The notes: a model not told the origin generated them from the letters alone. DNA of 38,438 nt from JAAYHV01 sp035268985 (GCA_035268985.1 DATFJV010000071.1:1-38438); one strand, 5' to 3'. Shown: positions 16,358-25,655, numbered from the stretch's first letter. Program-made: numbers and translations.

Positions 16358-16376
16358 GTATGACTTAATCATACCA
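16358..16376 (-). promoter_or_regulatory. internal promoter/operator before the PLDc_N-ABC genes
   Basis: An extended -10, TGG-TATGAT (16376-16368), overlaps an inverted repeat GTATGA-CTTAA-TCATAC (16358-16374) between the response regulator stop and the PLDc_N gene. This is a natural place for control by the response regulator encoded just upstream, but no binding site consensus is known to me. Confidence 0.4.
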
Positions 16377-16414
16377 AGAAGGCAAGTAATATGATAAGTG
16401 ACCCTAGTAATTAA

Positions 16415-17068
16415 TTAGTCACTATTTTTTTTAAACCTCAGTCCTACCTTATAACGGTTGTTATCTCCTAATTTCGAATATATCTCGCTTATATAGTTTT
16501 TAACAGTACCTTCACTAAGAAAAAGTTGTTCCGCTATCTCCCTATTATTATGTCCCTCCCCTATGAGCTTTCCTATTTCAATTTCCCTTAGGGATAATTC
16601 ATCCAAATCATTTTCTTTAAAAGCATAATCCGAATCAAGTCTTTTAGCCGATATTCTTTTAGCTAGCATATTAGCAACTTTCGAAGGTAATATAAAATCG
16701 CCATTATATGCATCCTTAATTGCAGAAAGAAGATGCTTCCCCTCGATATCCTTTAGTATATATCCATCAGCACCAGCAGCTAGCGCTTCAACTATTAGCT
16801 CTTCTTCATTAAACGTCGTTAATACCAAAATTGCCACTTTATCACTTACAGCTTTAATTTCTTTTGTAGCCTCTATTCCATTCATTGTGGGCATTCTTAT
16901 ATCCATGAGAATTACATCAACTAAAATTTCATCGAATTTATCAACTGCCTCATTACCATTGCAAGCTTCCAATGTTACCGTATATTCATTGTTTAAGTTT
17001 ATAATTGTTTTTAAACCTTCTCTTAAAATTGATTGATCATCCACTAGCATCACTTTAATCTTATCCAT
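16415..17068 (-). CDS. NarL/LiaR-type response regulator
   Basis: 217 residues. Receiver domain (residues 1-120) with the acidic pair in MLVDDQS, phosphoacceptor Asp in VILMDIRMP and Lys in GYILKDI; LuxR-type helix-turn-helix at the C-terminus (LSLREIEIGKLIGEGHNNREIA, then LFLSEGTVKNYIS). It is coupled to the kinase by a one-base overlap (TAATG). Likely regulates its own operon and the exporter downstream. Confidence 0.95.
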   Translation of the reverse strand: MDKIKVMLVDDQSILREGLKTIINLNNEYTVTLEACNGNEAVDKFDEILVDVILMDIRMPTMNGIEATKEIKAVSDKVAILVLTTFNEEELIVEALAAGADGYILKDIEGKHLLSAIKDAYNGDFILPSKVANMLAKRISAKRLDSDYAFKENDLDELSLREIEIGKLIGEGHNNREIAEQLFLSEGTVKNYISEIYSKLGDNNRYKVGLRFKKNSD

Positions 17069-18222
17069 TAAACCTCACCTTTTAATAAATCAAATTCCAC
17101 ACTAAGCTTATATTCTCCTTTAAATACACCATATTTGAGTTTGCCGTATAAACTATTCACATTATCTTGCATTTGAGACAATCCGAATCCTGGCTCAATT
17201 TTCTTTGGGACACATCCATCATTGGTAACTTCCACATAAACCTTATCTTTACCAGCTTTTACAAGAATATCTATTTTATTACATTTGCCATGTTTAATAG
17301 CATTTGTTATTGATTCTACAATAATATAAAAGGTTGTTTTTCTATATTTCGAAGGAATTAAATCAGTATTTAAAAGCTCCACATTAACAGTAACCCTTGT
17401 AATTTTTTCTACCCTTTTCTGTAATTCATATATTTTTTCATCAAAGGTTTCATAATAGTCATCCCTTAAAGATCTAACTGATATTCTAAGTTCCTCAAGT
17501 GCTTCCTTTACTTGATCTTTAACTATTAAAACCCTATCTTTTAATTGATCTTCTTCGCTCATTATCATCATGATAGCTTCAAGCTGAACAAGGGCAGTTG
17601 TAAGTTGATGCCCAACAGAATCATGAATTTCCCCTGCCATTCTATTCCTCTCTTGTACAATGGCTAATTTTTCAAGTTCCAACATCTGAACTTTTTGCTC
17701 CGCTAATAATTCAATGTATTCATTCTTTTGGGTATAAAAATTCTTTGCCATAAATCCCATGCCCATAACTATTCCATACTGAATAATGGCTATGAATATC
17801 ACAATAACAGCATTCCCTATGGTAGGCGGGCCTAATTTCATTAAGTATACTGTAATATATACTGCAAAACTAAATATGGAAAATGGTATTGAGTATTTAA
17901 TACTCATATCTATAATAACATCTATATTAATAATGAGGATTAGCCACATGGCAACGGCGGATATAGTCATTAGACCCAATGGAATAACTGTAAGAAGTTC
18001 AACTATAGGAAGTATTAAAAATATTCTAGGACCTATATTATTTGCAAAGTGTTGATACACTTCAATAAATATAAATATTGCAAGCCAAAAAGAAAGTTCA
18101 AGCCATCTTTCAGAGTTTTCCCAGATAACATATATAGTTATTAGAGATATTAAAACAGCATATGAAACATGTAAACTTCTAAATACTTTTTTGTCTAAAA
18201 GCTGATAGTTTAATTCATTCAT
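17068..18222 (-). CDS. sensor histidine kinase, HisKA_3 (NarX/LiaS/DesK class)
   Basis: 384 residues. About six closely spaced membrane segments in residues 15-170 without a large external loop, which suggests sensing within the membrane. Then a coiled region, the dimerisation/phosphoacceptor box ERNRMAGEIHDSVGHQLT (His in EIHDS), and an HATPase_c domain with N-box ESITNAIKHGK and G-box EPGFGLSQMQDNV. It overlaps the small membrane protein gene before it by 8 bases and the regulator after it by 1 base. Stimulus probably envelope or membrane stress (inference from the class and operon). Confidence 0.94.
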   Translation of the reverse strand: MNELNYQLLDKKVFRSLHVSYAVLISLITIYVIWENSERWLELSFWLAIFIFIEVYQHFANNIGPRIFLILPIVELLTVIPLGLMTISAVAMWLILIINIDVIIDMSIKYSIPFSIFSFAVYITVYLMKLGPPTIGNAVIVIFIAIIQYGIVMGMGFMAKNFYTQKNEYIELLAEQKVQMLELEKLAIVQERNRMAGEIHDSVGHQLTTALVQLEAIMMIMSEEDQLKDRVLIVKDQVKEALEELRISVRSLRDDYYETFDEKIYELQKRVEKITRVTVNVELLNTDLIPSKYRKTTFYIIVESITNAIKHGKCNKIDILVKAGKDKVYVEVTNDGCVPKKIEPGFGLSQMQDNVNSLYGKLKYGVFKGEYKLSVEFDLLKGEV

Positions 18223-18403
18223 TCTTCTTTCTCCAAGAAAACTTTGTGAACAGATATGAAATAGGCAGCATCTGTAAAGTTATTTCAAGTAAGCCTATTA
18301 AGGGAGTGCCAACCCTTAGATTAGTATATAATAATCCTTCTATAGACCTTGGGCCTGTAATAACTGCAACTATACCCGTAAGAGCCCATAAAAGTCCAAA
18401 CAA
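18215..18403 (-). CDS. small two-segment membrane protein
   Basis: 62 residues, starting at TTG with AAGGGTGA about 7 bases upstream. Hydrophobic stretches at about 2-17 and 34-52 and a basic tail KFSWRKKNE. I do not recognise the family. It is fused into the two-component operon by an 8-base overlap with the kinase, so it is translated with it and may modulate the kinase, as small membrane partners do in other envelope-stress systems (inference). Confidence 0.65.
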   Translation of the reverse strand: MFGLLWALTGIVAVITGPRSIEGLLYTNLRVGTPLIGLLEITLQMLPISYLFTKFSWRKKNE

Positions 18404-18453
18404 CTTCAGTCACCCTTTTTCAGTATTAAATATTATCTCTCTAAAGGAATATA

Positions 18454-18586
18454 TTACATCACTTCATGTTCCTCAAAAACAGTAAAGTAATCTGTTATAA
18501 GCATAAAAATAATTTCAAAAAATAAGTATGCCATAACATATAAATCGTAAACCTTTTTAAAACCATTTAATATTATTATAATTCAT
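18454..18586 (-). CDS. small membrane peptide ORF split by a +1 frameshift at UUU-UAA
   Basis: ATG at 18586 has a strong GGGAGG 8 bases upstream. Frame 0 encodes MNYNNIKWF and stops at TAA (18559-18557). The +1 frame then continues without a stop as KKVYDLYVMAYLFFEIIF..., a hydrophobic helix ending EEHEVM at 18454. Joined, the halves give a 43-residue peptide with a basic head and one membrane segment. The shift point is UUU-U-AA, where tRNA-Phe could slip one base onto UUU with full pairing, next to a stop codon, as in prfB-type +1 frameshifting. Alternatives are a sequencing error, a decayed gene, or a leader peptide. It is the first ORF of the two-component operon. Confidence 0.45.
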
Positions 18587-18665
18587 ATATAGTTCCTCCC
18601 TTTTATAATTATAAATAAAAGCTTAATAATATAATAGTAACTATAGTAATATTAAAGTCATATTT

Positions 18666-18695
18666 ATAATACCACACAGAGAACTTCCTTGTCAT
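18666..18695 (-). promoter_or_regulatory. promoter of the two-component/exporter operon
   Basis: ATGACA (18695-18690) and TATTAT (18671-18666) are 18 bases apart on the minus strand, the latter preceded by TGG (extended -10). It lies about 80 bases before the ribosome binding site of the small frameshifted ORF. The remaining 110 bases up to ppx are AT-rich and must also contain the plus-strand ppx promoter (several TATAAT-like hexamers, none with a good -35). Confidence 0.5.
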
Positions 18696-18804
18696 TGTTT
18701 TATACTTACTAAATGCATGTTATAATTATACTGTAAATGAATTTAATACAAAGTTAAAAATATAATATACTAATAAGTGATATAATTTATAAAAGAGGTG
18801 TTTT

Positions 18805-19707
18805 ATGTACGCGGTAATTGATATAGGTTCTAATACAATTCGTTTATCATCTTTTAATAAGATTGAAGAAAACTTGGAGCTTCTTTTCACTAAAAAGGAA
18901 AGTGCCGGTCTCGCTCAGTTCATAGATGATAGCAACAACATGAGTGACGAGGGTATCGAAAAAGCAATTTCCACTCTAAAAGAATTCAGCACATTAGTAA
19001 GTAACGTTAAATTTAAAAAAATTTATACCTTCGCAACGGCTGCCATAAGAAATGTTAACAATTCCGAATATGTAGTTGACTGCATTGAAAAAGAAACCGG
19101 CTTAAATATAGACATACTTTCCGCCTCTGAAGAATCAAGTTATGCTTATATAGGCGCAAACAAAACACTCAACATAGATGAAGGTTTAATGTTTGATTTA
19201 GGTGGAGGCTCAACCGAAATAGTAATATATAAAAATGGTAAAATCAGATATGAGGTTTCAATACCATTTGGCTCTTTAAATATATATAATAGGTATGTTA
19301 ATAAAATATTGCCCACTAAAAAAGAGTCCACAAGGATAAAAAAAGCGTTTCTCGAAGAGCTAAAAAAAATTGATTATAAAAACATGGATGTAAATATAGA
19401 TCAAATATGCTGTGTTGGCGGTTCCTCCCGTGCTTGCTTGCAAATCATCAATAAATGGAACGATTTACCCAATGCTAATTCAACTTTTAATTCTAAAGCG
19501 CTCAAGGAAGTTCTAGATTGTGTATTAGATAATAAAATAAATGGTATACATTATTTACTAAAAATAGTCCCTGACAGAATCCATACTATAATACCTGGAA
19601 TAATAATAATTAATGCCATTTCAGAATACTTTAACTGTAATGCAATGATTGTTTCTAAACATGGTGTTAGAGAAGGTTTTTTATACCATAACTTATTCAA
19701 GGAGTGA
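18805..19707 (+). CDS. ppx: exopolyphosphatase / Ppx-GppA family phosphatase
   Basis: 300 residues, the short single-module form. ASKHA-fold hallmarks are present: phosphate-1 loop VIDIGSNTIRL at the N-terminus, TFATAAIRN, and the phosphate-2 loop FDLGGGSTEIV near residue 130. It would hydrolyse terminal phosphate from polyphosphate or pppGpp. GAGGTG lies 6 bases before the ATG. The stop is followed two bases later by ppk, so synthesis and degradation of polyphosphate are co-expressed. Confidence 0.93.
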   Translation: MYAVIDIGSNTIRLSSFNKIEENLELLFTKKESAGLAQFIDDSNNMSDEGIEKAISTLKEFSTLVSNVKFKKIYTFATAAIRNVNNSEYVVDCIEKETGLNIDILSASEESSYAYIGANKTLNIDEGLMFDLGGGSTEIVIYKNGKIRYEVSIPFGSLNIYNRYVNKILPTKKESTRIKKAFLEELKKIDYKNMDVNIDQICCVGGSSRACLQIINKWNDLPNANSTFNSKALKEVLDCVLDNKINGIHYLLKIVPDRIHTIIPGIIIINAISEYFNCNAMIVSKHGVREGFLYHNLFKE

Positions 19708-19709
19708 AA

Positions 19710-21869
19710 ATGGGTAATATTGATTTAAATTTAAAATACACACAAAACCGTGAATTATCATGGTTAAAATTTAATGAAAGAGTTTTAAATGAAGCAACCG
19801 ATTCAACCGTCCCTCTTTTGGAACGTTTAAATTTCATCTCCATATACCAAGCTAATTTGGATGAATTTTTCATGATTAGAATTGGTTCACTATTTACACT
19901 AAAAGAAATGGAAAAAGGTAAACACAGTCATGACCCACGTAGCGGATACACATATAAGGAACAAATAGATAAAGCTTATTTGCGTATTCACGTATTGAAT
20001 AACAAAAAAGACGAAATATATAACGATGTAACTAATAAGCTTGCAATATACGGTATAAAAAACTGTAAACCCGCCGAATTAAAAAAAAAAGAATATATTG
20101 AAATTAAATCATATTTTACTAATAATGTATTGCCGATTCTTTCTCCTCAAGTGATAGATGCCCATCATCCTTTTCCTCATATACTAAATAAAAGACTGCA
20201 TATTGGAGTCAATATTAAAAAGAAAAAAAACAATATAATTGGTATTATCCCTATTCCTGATTCCCTACCACAAATATATGTTTTGAAAAACTTAGAATCC
20301 ATCAAGTTTGTTAATATGGAAAACTTGATTTTGGAATTTGCCGATTCAGTTTTCTCCTCTTATGAAATAGAGGAAAAAGTATATTTCTGTTTAACTAGAA
20401 ATGCTGATATTAACTTAAGTAGTGATGATGAGAGTTTTGATATACCTTATGATTTAAGGAAAAGAATAGAACAATTATTAAAAGAAAGAAATCGAATGCA
20501 AGTAGTTAGAATTGAAATTTCAAGTGAAATAAGCAAATCGTTCAAGGATTTTTTACTTACAAATTTTAAAATTTATAATCATCAGGTATTTATTTCAAAA
20601 GCTCCCATGAACTTGACTTATACTTCATCTCTAATTAAATATTCTAAAATTAAAAATATGTTAGATTTAATATATTCTAAACATTCTCCTAGAGTATATT
20701 CAAATTTAAATTATAGGAAATCACTAATAAGTCAAGTTCTAAAAAAAGACGTATTATTGTCATATCCTTACGAATCAATAGAAACCTACATTCGTTTGAT
20801 AAAGGATTGCGTCTATAATGAATCCGTTATCTCCATTAAAATAACCATCTATCGTTTGGCAAGCTCTGCTAAAATAGTTGATTATCTTTGTATGGCTTCA
20901 GAAAATGGTAAGCAAGTTACCGCTTTAATTGAACTTAGAGCTCGTTTTGATGAACAAAACAACATCAATTGGTCTGAAAGATTGGAAAAAGCAGGTGTAA
21001 ACGTACAATACGGTTTTGATAAATATAAAGTGCACTCTAAAATATGTTTAATAACATTAAAACAACACGGAGAAATTAAATACATTACTCAAATTGGAAC
21101 TGGTAATTACAATGAAACTACAGCAGCTTTATATACCGATCTATCATTAATTACTGGCAATCAAGAAATTGGCAAAGATGCCTCAGAATTTTTTAAGAAT
21201 ATGGAATTGTGTAAAATGGAAGGAAATTATAGCACCTTACTCACATCTCCAAATCAATTAAAAAAGAAAGTAATCAAATTAATTAAGGAACAAGAGATCT
21301 TAGGGGAAAAAGGTATTATAAAAATCAAAATTAATTCTATAACTGATACTGATATCATTTTTGCTTTAAAAAACGCATCATGTGCTGGAACAAAAATTTT
21401 TTTAATTGTCAGAGGTATATGCTGTATCTTACCAAAAGTACCCAATGCTACTGAAAATATTTCCATATCTCAAGTGATTGGCCGATACTTGGAACATTCT
21501 AGGATATATAGTTTCGGTTATGGCGATAATAATAAGATGTATATCTCTTCTGCTGATTTTATGACTAGAAATACAGAAAATCGAGTAGAAGTAGCCGCTC
21601 CAATTTTTGATAAAACTTGTAAAGATAAACTCAACCGTATCTTTGAAGCAATAGATATGGATAATACTAAAGCACGTGATATGAATCATTTGGGTGATTT
21701 TAATAAAAGGGTTGTTGATAAAAAAATATACGATTCTCAAAAAGAATTAATTTATGATTCTGAAAAGGTAAATCTACTTACGATGGGAGAAAAAAATAAC
21801 GAAAATAATTTATCTTCACCAAGAAAGCTTTTGTTAAAATTCAAGGAACTCTTTGGAAGAGGACTTTAA
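19710..21869 (+). CDS. ppk1: polyphosphate kinase 1
   Basis: 719 residues, normal length. Transfers the gamma-phosphate of ATP to a polyphosphate chain. The N-terminal domain has the family motif RELSWLKFNERVLNEA and LDEFFMIRIGS; the two catalytic PLD-like modules carry the autophosphorylated His in YKVHSKICLI and the second His in LEHSRIYSFG; the IGTGNYNETTAALYTDLSL motif is intact. Start at the ATG at 19710, with AAGGAG 5 bases upstream; that AAGGAG is the end of ppx. The ATP-binding and metal residues around RFDEQNNI are also conserved. Confidence 0.96.
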   Translation: MGNIDLNLKYTQNRELSWLKFNERVLNEATDSTVPLLERLNFISIYQANLDEFFMIRIGSLFTLKEMEKGKHSHDPRSGYTYKEQIDKAYLRIHVLNNKKDEIYNDVTNKLAIYGIKNCKPAELKKKEYIEIKSYFTNNVLPILSPQVIDAHHPFPHILNKRLHIGVNIKKKKNNIIGIIPIPDSLPQIYVLKNLESIKFVNMENLILEFADSVFSSYEIEEKVYFCLTRNADINLSSDDESFDIPYDLRKRIEQLLKERNRMQVVRIEISSEISKSFKDFLLTNFKIYNHQVFISKAPMNLTYTSSLIKYSKIKNMLDLIYSKHSPRVYSNLNYRKSLISQVLKKDVLLSYPYESIETYIRLIKDCVYNESVISIKITIYRLASSAKIVDYLCMASENGKQVTALIELRARFDEQNNINWSERLEKAGVNVQYGFDKYKVHSKICLITLKQHGEIKYITQIGTGNYNETTAALYTDLSLITGNQEIGKDASEFFKNMELCKMEGNYSTLLTSPNQLKKKVIKLIKEQEILGEKGIIKIKINSITDTDIIFALKNASCAGTKIFLIVRGICCILPKVPNATENISISQVIGRYLEHSRIYSFGYGDNNKMYISSADFMTRNTENRVEVAAPIFDKTCKDKLNRIFEAIDMDNTKARDMNHLGDFNKRVVDKKIYDSQKELIYDSEKVNLLTMGEKNNENNLSSPRKLLLKFKELFGRGL

Positions 21870-22374
21870 TATATTAATTGTTTTCTTTAAATATACTTTT
21901 GAAATTTAGAAAAACAAAATATGAGGAAATATAAGAAAAACATCAAGGAAATCACTTTGTAGATAAATTCAAGGCAATCTTCTTTAGTTAATTTTTTCAT
22001 ATGGGCTAGCAATGTTGAAAAGATTTGCAAGTTGCCAAAATTTTGTCCAATTCAGTAAACTCCAATAATACTAATGTTAATATTTTTTAAAAATCAAAAA
22101 TTCAATGAATTTCATCTAATCTATTACAATACAGTTTTCAAGTCACACTCATTCAGCTTGAAAATTCTTAAAACTTTTTTAAAATCCTACACCTGATAAC
22201 ATGCATGATATAAGGGTCCAATCTAGTAACTAACCTCTTTCTTGTGGTAGCAAAAAAAATCAATTGATAAAAAACATATCTATTGTCACAAACCAATTTG
22301 AAGAGTGTAATTAATTACCTTTCTGTAGAAAGATTGTAAGAAATAAAATCTTCAGGAAAAAAATCAATAATAAA
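21870..22374. other. 505-base gap between ppk and the GGDEF gene
   Basis: AT-rich with no supported gene. Noted inside: an inverted repeat TTTTCAAG (22135-22142) / CTTGAAAA (22157-22164) with a 14-base loop, and a minus-strand frame reading MKKLTKEDCLEFIYKV (ATG at about 22000) without a ribosome binding site, which may be decayed coding DNA. I see no clear terminator for ppk. Confidence 0.4.
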
Positions 22375-23937
22375 TCACTCCTGATTAGCCATAACTTGAT
22401 TTTTGCCTTTTTTCTTAGCTTCATACATAAGTTTATCTGCTCTATTAACTAGTTGAATTGCATTTTCATTTTTGTATAAAACCACACCTATGCTTATAGT
22501 AACATTGAAAATTTCAGGCTCAAATACTAAATTTTCAATATTTTTTCTTATCCTTTCAGCAATTCTTTCAGATTGTTTTTTCGTAATACTAGGCATAATG
22601 GCTAAGAACTCTTCCCCGCCATATCTACCTACTATATCATCATCTCTTAAGCTATTTTTAATTACTTCTGCGACCTTTTCAATTACTTCATCGCCTTTAG
22701 GATGTCCATACTTGTCATTTACTTTTTTAAAGTTATCTATATCCATCATGGCTACAACAAAACCATTTTTTTTTGAATTTGCTATGGTTTCATCTAAAAC
22801 CGCAAAAAGCGACTTGTGGTTAAGACACCCAGTTAGCGAGTCCTTTTCAGCTAATTCTTTAAGTTGTTTTGTCCTTATTTCAACTTCTTCTTCAAGTTCT
22901 TTTTCTCTTTTATAGTTATACCTATTTTTACTGATATTAAATGATGTGAACACTATTAGTATTAACCCTACGAAAAAAACAAGGGTTATCAACCATAAAA
23001 TATTTCTTGAACTATTAAATATAACATCATTATCCATAGTAAAAACAGCATAAATTTCTCTCTGAGATATGTCTTCATCAAACAATATTTCTTGAGAATA
23101 ATAATATTTATCTTTTTGATACAGTGAACTTTCTATTAAAGTTTGCCCTTCAATAATTCTTTTTGTTGATTCTTTAAAATCTTCTCTATTTTTAAAACCA
23201 TCACTTAATATAAAATCGGTATTTTTATGGGCTACTATATAGCCTCTTTCATCAGTCAAAAATACATAACCCGTTTCACCTTCTAGATTAGTCTTTAAAA
23301 ATCTTTCAATTATTATATCCACTTTAAGAGCTAAAAACGCTGCCCCTATTATCTCATCATTGTTTTTAATAGGCACCAACATTACGATTATTGGTCTTTC
23401 TCTTTTATCGCTAGAATGCACTTCGCTAATGAAATAATTATTTTCTTTAAATGCTTCTTCAATATATGGCATGGTATCATGTCTTTGCCCTAAAGTATAT
23501 CCATCTAAACTATCCATAAAAACCGTATTGCTTTCAATTTCTATAATGCTTCCATCAATATTTAATTTGATAACTTCATCATTATTTAATACTATCCCAA
23601 CATTTTCATTGTAATCATATTTTTCATACATTTCATTTAGGAATTCTGTAGCCTCGTCCCTTTTATTTATATCATAAGGATTAACACAAGCTTCAATAAT
23701 AATATCCGCTTCTGCTATGTACTCTGCCGTTTTTGATGCATCCTCTATCCAACATGAAACAGACTCCTCTGTATGAGAGGTAACATATTTACTAATATTT
23801 ACAAAACTTTGAAGATCAGTTTCTCTTGCTTTTCTATAAACCACATAATCAAAAACAAGCAAAACCAGTAATACTATGATTATTAACTTTGCCAGTATTG
23901 CCCATAAATCAATTTTTTCATTAAAATATCTTCTCAT
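22375..23937 (-). CDS. membrane diguanylate cyclase with extracytoplasmic Cache-type sensor
   Basis: 520 residues; makes cyclic di-GMP from two GTP. Membrane segment at about 13-30, a large outside domain (about 35-305) of the double Cache type (GYTLGQRHDTMPYIEEAF, GAAFLALKVDIIIERF, GETGYVFLTDERGYIVAHKN), second membrane segment about 310-335, a coiled linker, and a C-terminal GGDEF domain with the active site RYGGEEFLAIMP. I see no RxxD inhibitory site at the usual five residues upstream (sequence there is NSLRDDDIVG), although RDDD is close. The ligand is probably a small molecule such as an amino or carboxylic acid. Confidence 0.93.
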   Translation of the reverse strand: MRRYFNEKIDLWAILAKLIIIVLLVLLVFDYVVYRKARETDLQSFVNISKYVTSHTEESVSCWIEDASKTAEYIAEADIIIEACVNPYDINKRDEATEFLNEMYEKYDYNENVGIVLNNDEVIKLNIDGSIIEIESNTVFMDSLDGYTLGQRHDTMPYIEEAFKENNYFISEVHSSDKRERPIIVMLVPIKNNDEIIGAAFLALKVDIIIERFLKTNLEGETGYVFLTDERGYIVAHKNTDFILSDGFKNREDFKESTKRIIEGQTLIESSLYQKDKYYYSQEILFDEDISQREIYAVFTMDNDVIFNSSRNILWLITLVFFVGLILIVFTSFNISKNRYNYKREKELEEEVEIRTKQLKELAEKDSLTGCLNHKSLFAVLDETIANSKKNGFVVAMMDIDNFKKVNDKYGHPKGDEVIEKVAEVIKNSLRDDDIVGRYGGEEFLAIMPSITKKQSERIAERIRKNIENLVFEPEIFNVTISIGVVLYKNENAIQLVNRADKLMYEAKKKGKNQVMANQE

Positions 23938-23967
23938 AAATACACTACCCTTTATTAAGATATTTTA

Positions 23968-23996
23968 ATTATAACTGTGTTTTTACAAGATATCAA
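23968..23996 (-). promoter_or_regulatory. promoter of the GGDEF gene
   Basis: TTGATA (23996-23991) and TATAAT (23973-23968) spaced 17 bases on the minus strand, about 30 bases before the start codon. Close to sigma-A consensus. Confidence 0.65.
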
Positions 23997-24103
23997 CCTA
24001 ATCTCTTTTTTATTGTTTTACTATAACCATTTGTAAACCCATATTTGCGCCTTAATTCATTTTCAATAAATCGAAGAAAAGTGTCCTTAGTTTTATCATT
24101 TAA
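23993..24103 (-). pseudogene. possible decayed 3' end of a gene
   Basis: An open stretch without a start reads LNDKTKDTFLRFIENELRR then KYGFTNGYSKTIKKRLG and a stop, with codon use and a charged amphipathic pattern like real coding DNA. Upstream the frame is closed by TAA, while another frame has MDYSFIEKYQILPMYY. It may be the remains of a small gene displaced by the GGDEF promoter, which overlaps its end. No family recognised. Confidence 0.25.
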
Positions 24104-24173
24104 TTATAGAGTGCCTAGTAATACATAGGTAATATTTGATACTTTTCTATAAATGAATAATCCATCTATATTA

Positions 24174-25034
24174 TTATACATTATTATTGTCTTTAATACT
24201 TTTAAACAGTAATATAAAGCATGTTAATATAATTATGTCAGCTATAACAAATATTCCAGTTTCCAAAGCTGAGAAATATGAATTTTGAATAAATTGGTTT
24301 ATGGTCATTGCAAGAATCGATATCCCCAGCATTAAAGCCTTTGTTATAACCATAGGGCTAAGAAGATATCCCATGGATGTTTGTTTTTTTAATGATATAC
24401 CACCAACTATGGCCAATGGTATAAATAACCCAAAGTCAAGGGCTTGTATCACCAAAGTAGTATAATGTTCAAGACCCAGTGGTAAGCCACCAAGAAAATA
24501 TGGCTTTATTCTACCAATCCACATAAAAGCAATCATTATACCCACTATAATTTGGAAATTCCCCAAAAGCCTTGTGGGGGTTTTCTCCTTATAATATTTT
24601 TTTATATTTGTGTAATCTATTTCCCCAATGGCGATAATTAAGGCTGTTATGCTAAGAGACACAATTGCAACATAAACAAAGAACAGTTGGTTGAAATTGC
24701 TTAAAAAAACATATGAAGTATATGTATATACAAAATATGCTATTAGACCTAAAAACAAAAACTCCCCCTTTAAAGTTTTTCTATTAACCAAAGAATAAAT
24801 AAGAGTAGGAACCCCAACAATTAAAGTAATAAAATCTTGTGCTTTTGCCTGAAGCGCAACAGATACTGAATCATATCCATATAGTCCCTTTCCATATAGT
24901 TCAATAAGTTCACCCCTTACTGATACAAACATCAACTCTCTATCTATTGCTCCATTTAGCAATAATCCTGCCAATGTAGCAAGAATAGATAAGCCTATTA
25001 TTGCTACACATATAACATTAATTCTTCTACTCAT
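24174..25034 (-). CDS. multi-pass membrane protein controlled by adjacent TetR regulator
   Basis: 286 residues with about eight hydrophobic segments distributed through the whole protein, no large soluble domain and no catalytic motif I recognise. It overlaps the TetR gene by 4 bases (ATGA), so the two are one transcription and translation unit. Uncharacterised membrane proteins paired with TetR regulators are common in Firmicutes; a transport or membrane-modifying role is possible but not shown. Confidence 0.75.
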   Translation of the reverse strand: MSRRINVICVAIIGLSILATLAGLLLNGAIDRELMFVSVRGELIELYGKGLYGYDSVSVALQAKAQDFITLIVGVPTLIYSLVNRKTLKGEFLFLGLIAYFVYTYTSYVFLSNFNQLFFVYVAIVSLSITALIIAIGEIDYTNIKKYYKEKTPTRLLGNFQIIVGIMIAFMWIGRIKPYFLGGLPLGLEHYTTLVIQALDFGLFIPLAIVGGISLKKQTSMGYLLSPMVITKALMLGISILAMTINQFIQNSYFSALETGIFVIADIIILTCFILLFKSIKDNNNV

Positions 25035-25642
25035 TTTTTCTCCAAACTACTAAAAATATTATTTTTAAGTGCTTTAATGAGTTTCTTTTTATAGTTATCA
25101 TCAACACTTTCTTGCGTCATTTTAAATGCAAACCCAAATATAGTTGTCCATATAATTTGGGACGTTAACTCAACATCCACTTTTCGATAAATTCCTTGAG
25201 ACATGCCATCATTAAGATTTTTAACGATCATTCCAATTGCCTTATCACTATCTTTTGCTCCTTGATACAAAAGACTAGTTTTCTCTCTAATTAAGGTATT
25301 ATTACTATTCATTATTTCTTTGTATTCCAATGAATTCTTTAAAACCGCCTCAATATATGCATCTATTGAATTATCAAGAATTTCTCTTGCATTCCCATCT
25401 CTATTAAGTTCCTCACCCACAGCCATAATTATATCTTGATACCCCATGTTAAATATGCAATTTATGATCTCCTCCTTATCTGAAAAATAATGATACACTA
25501 TCCCTGGTGAATAACCCATTCTATTTGTTATCCTTCTAATGGAGACTTTATCAAGGCCATCATCTTTTATTATCTTTTTAGTTGTTTCAAGTATTATTTC
25601 CTTTATATCTTCATGATTTTTCATCTTTTTCTTATTTGCCAT
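25031..25642 (-). CDS. TetR family transcriptional regulator
   Basis: 203 residues. N-terminal helix-turn-helix around residues 30-55: VSIRRITNRMGYSPGIVYHYFSDKEEIINCIF, a textbook TetR recognition helix. Lys-rich first 15 residues (MANKKKMKNHED). C-terminal helical ligand/dimer domain. GGAGGAC-type site 4-9 bases before the ATG. Promoter and a 19-bp palindromic operator directly upstream indicate autorepression together with the membrane protein gene that follows. Confidence 0.92.
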   Translation of the reverse strand: MANKKKMKNHEDIKEIILETTKKIIKDDGLDKVSIRRITNRMGYSPGIVYHYFSDKEEIINCIFNMGYQDIIMAVGEELNRDGNAREILDNSIDAYIEAVLKNSLEYKEIMNSNNTLIREKTSLLYQGAKDSDKAIGMIVKNLNDGMSQGIYRKVDVELTSQIIWTTIFGFAFKMTQESVDDNYKKKLIKALKNNIFSSLEKK

Positions 25643-25655
25643 AAGTCCTCCAAAT

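Noticed and set aside
21888..22000. 37-codon minus-strand frame MKKLTKEDCLEF... as a gene
   Set aside because: No ribosome binding site, and the frame continues upstream without a start; more likely decayed DNA.
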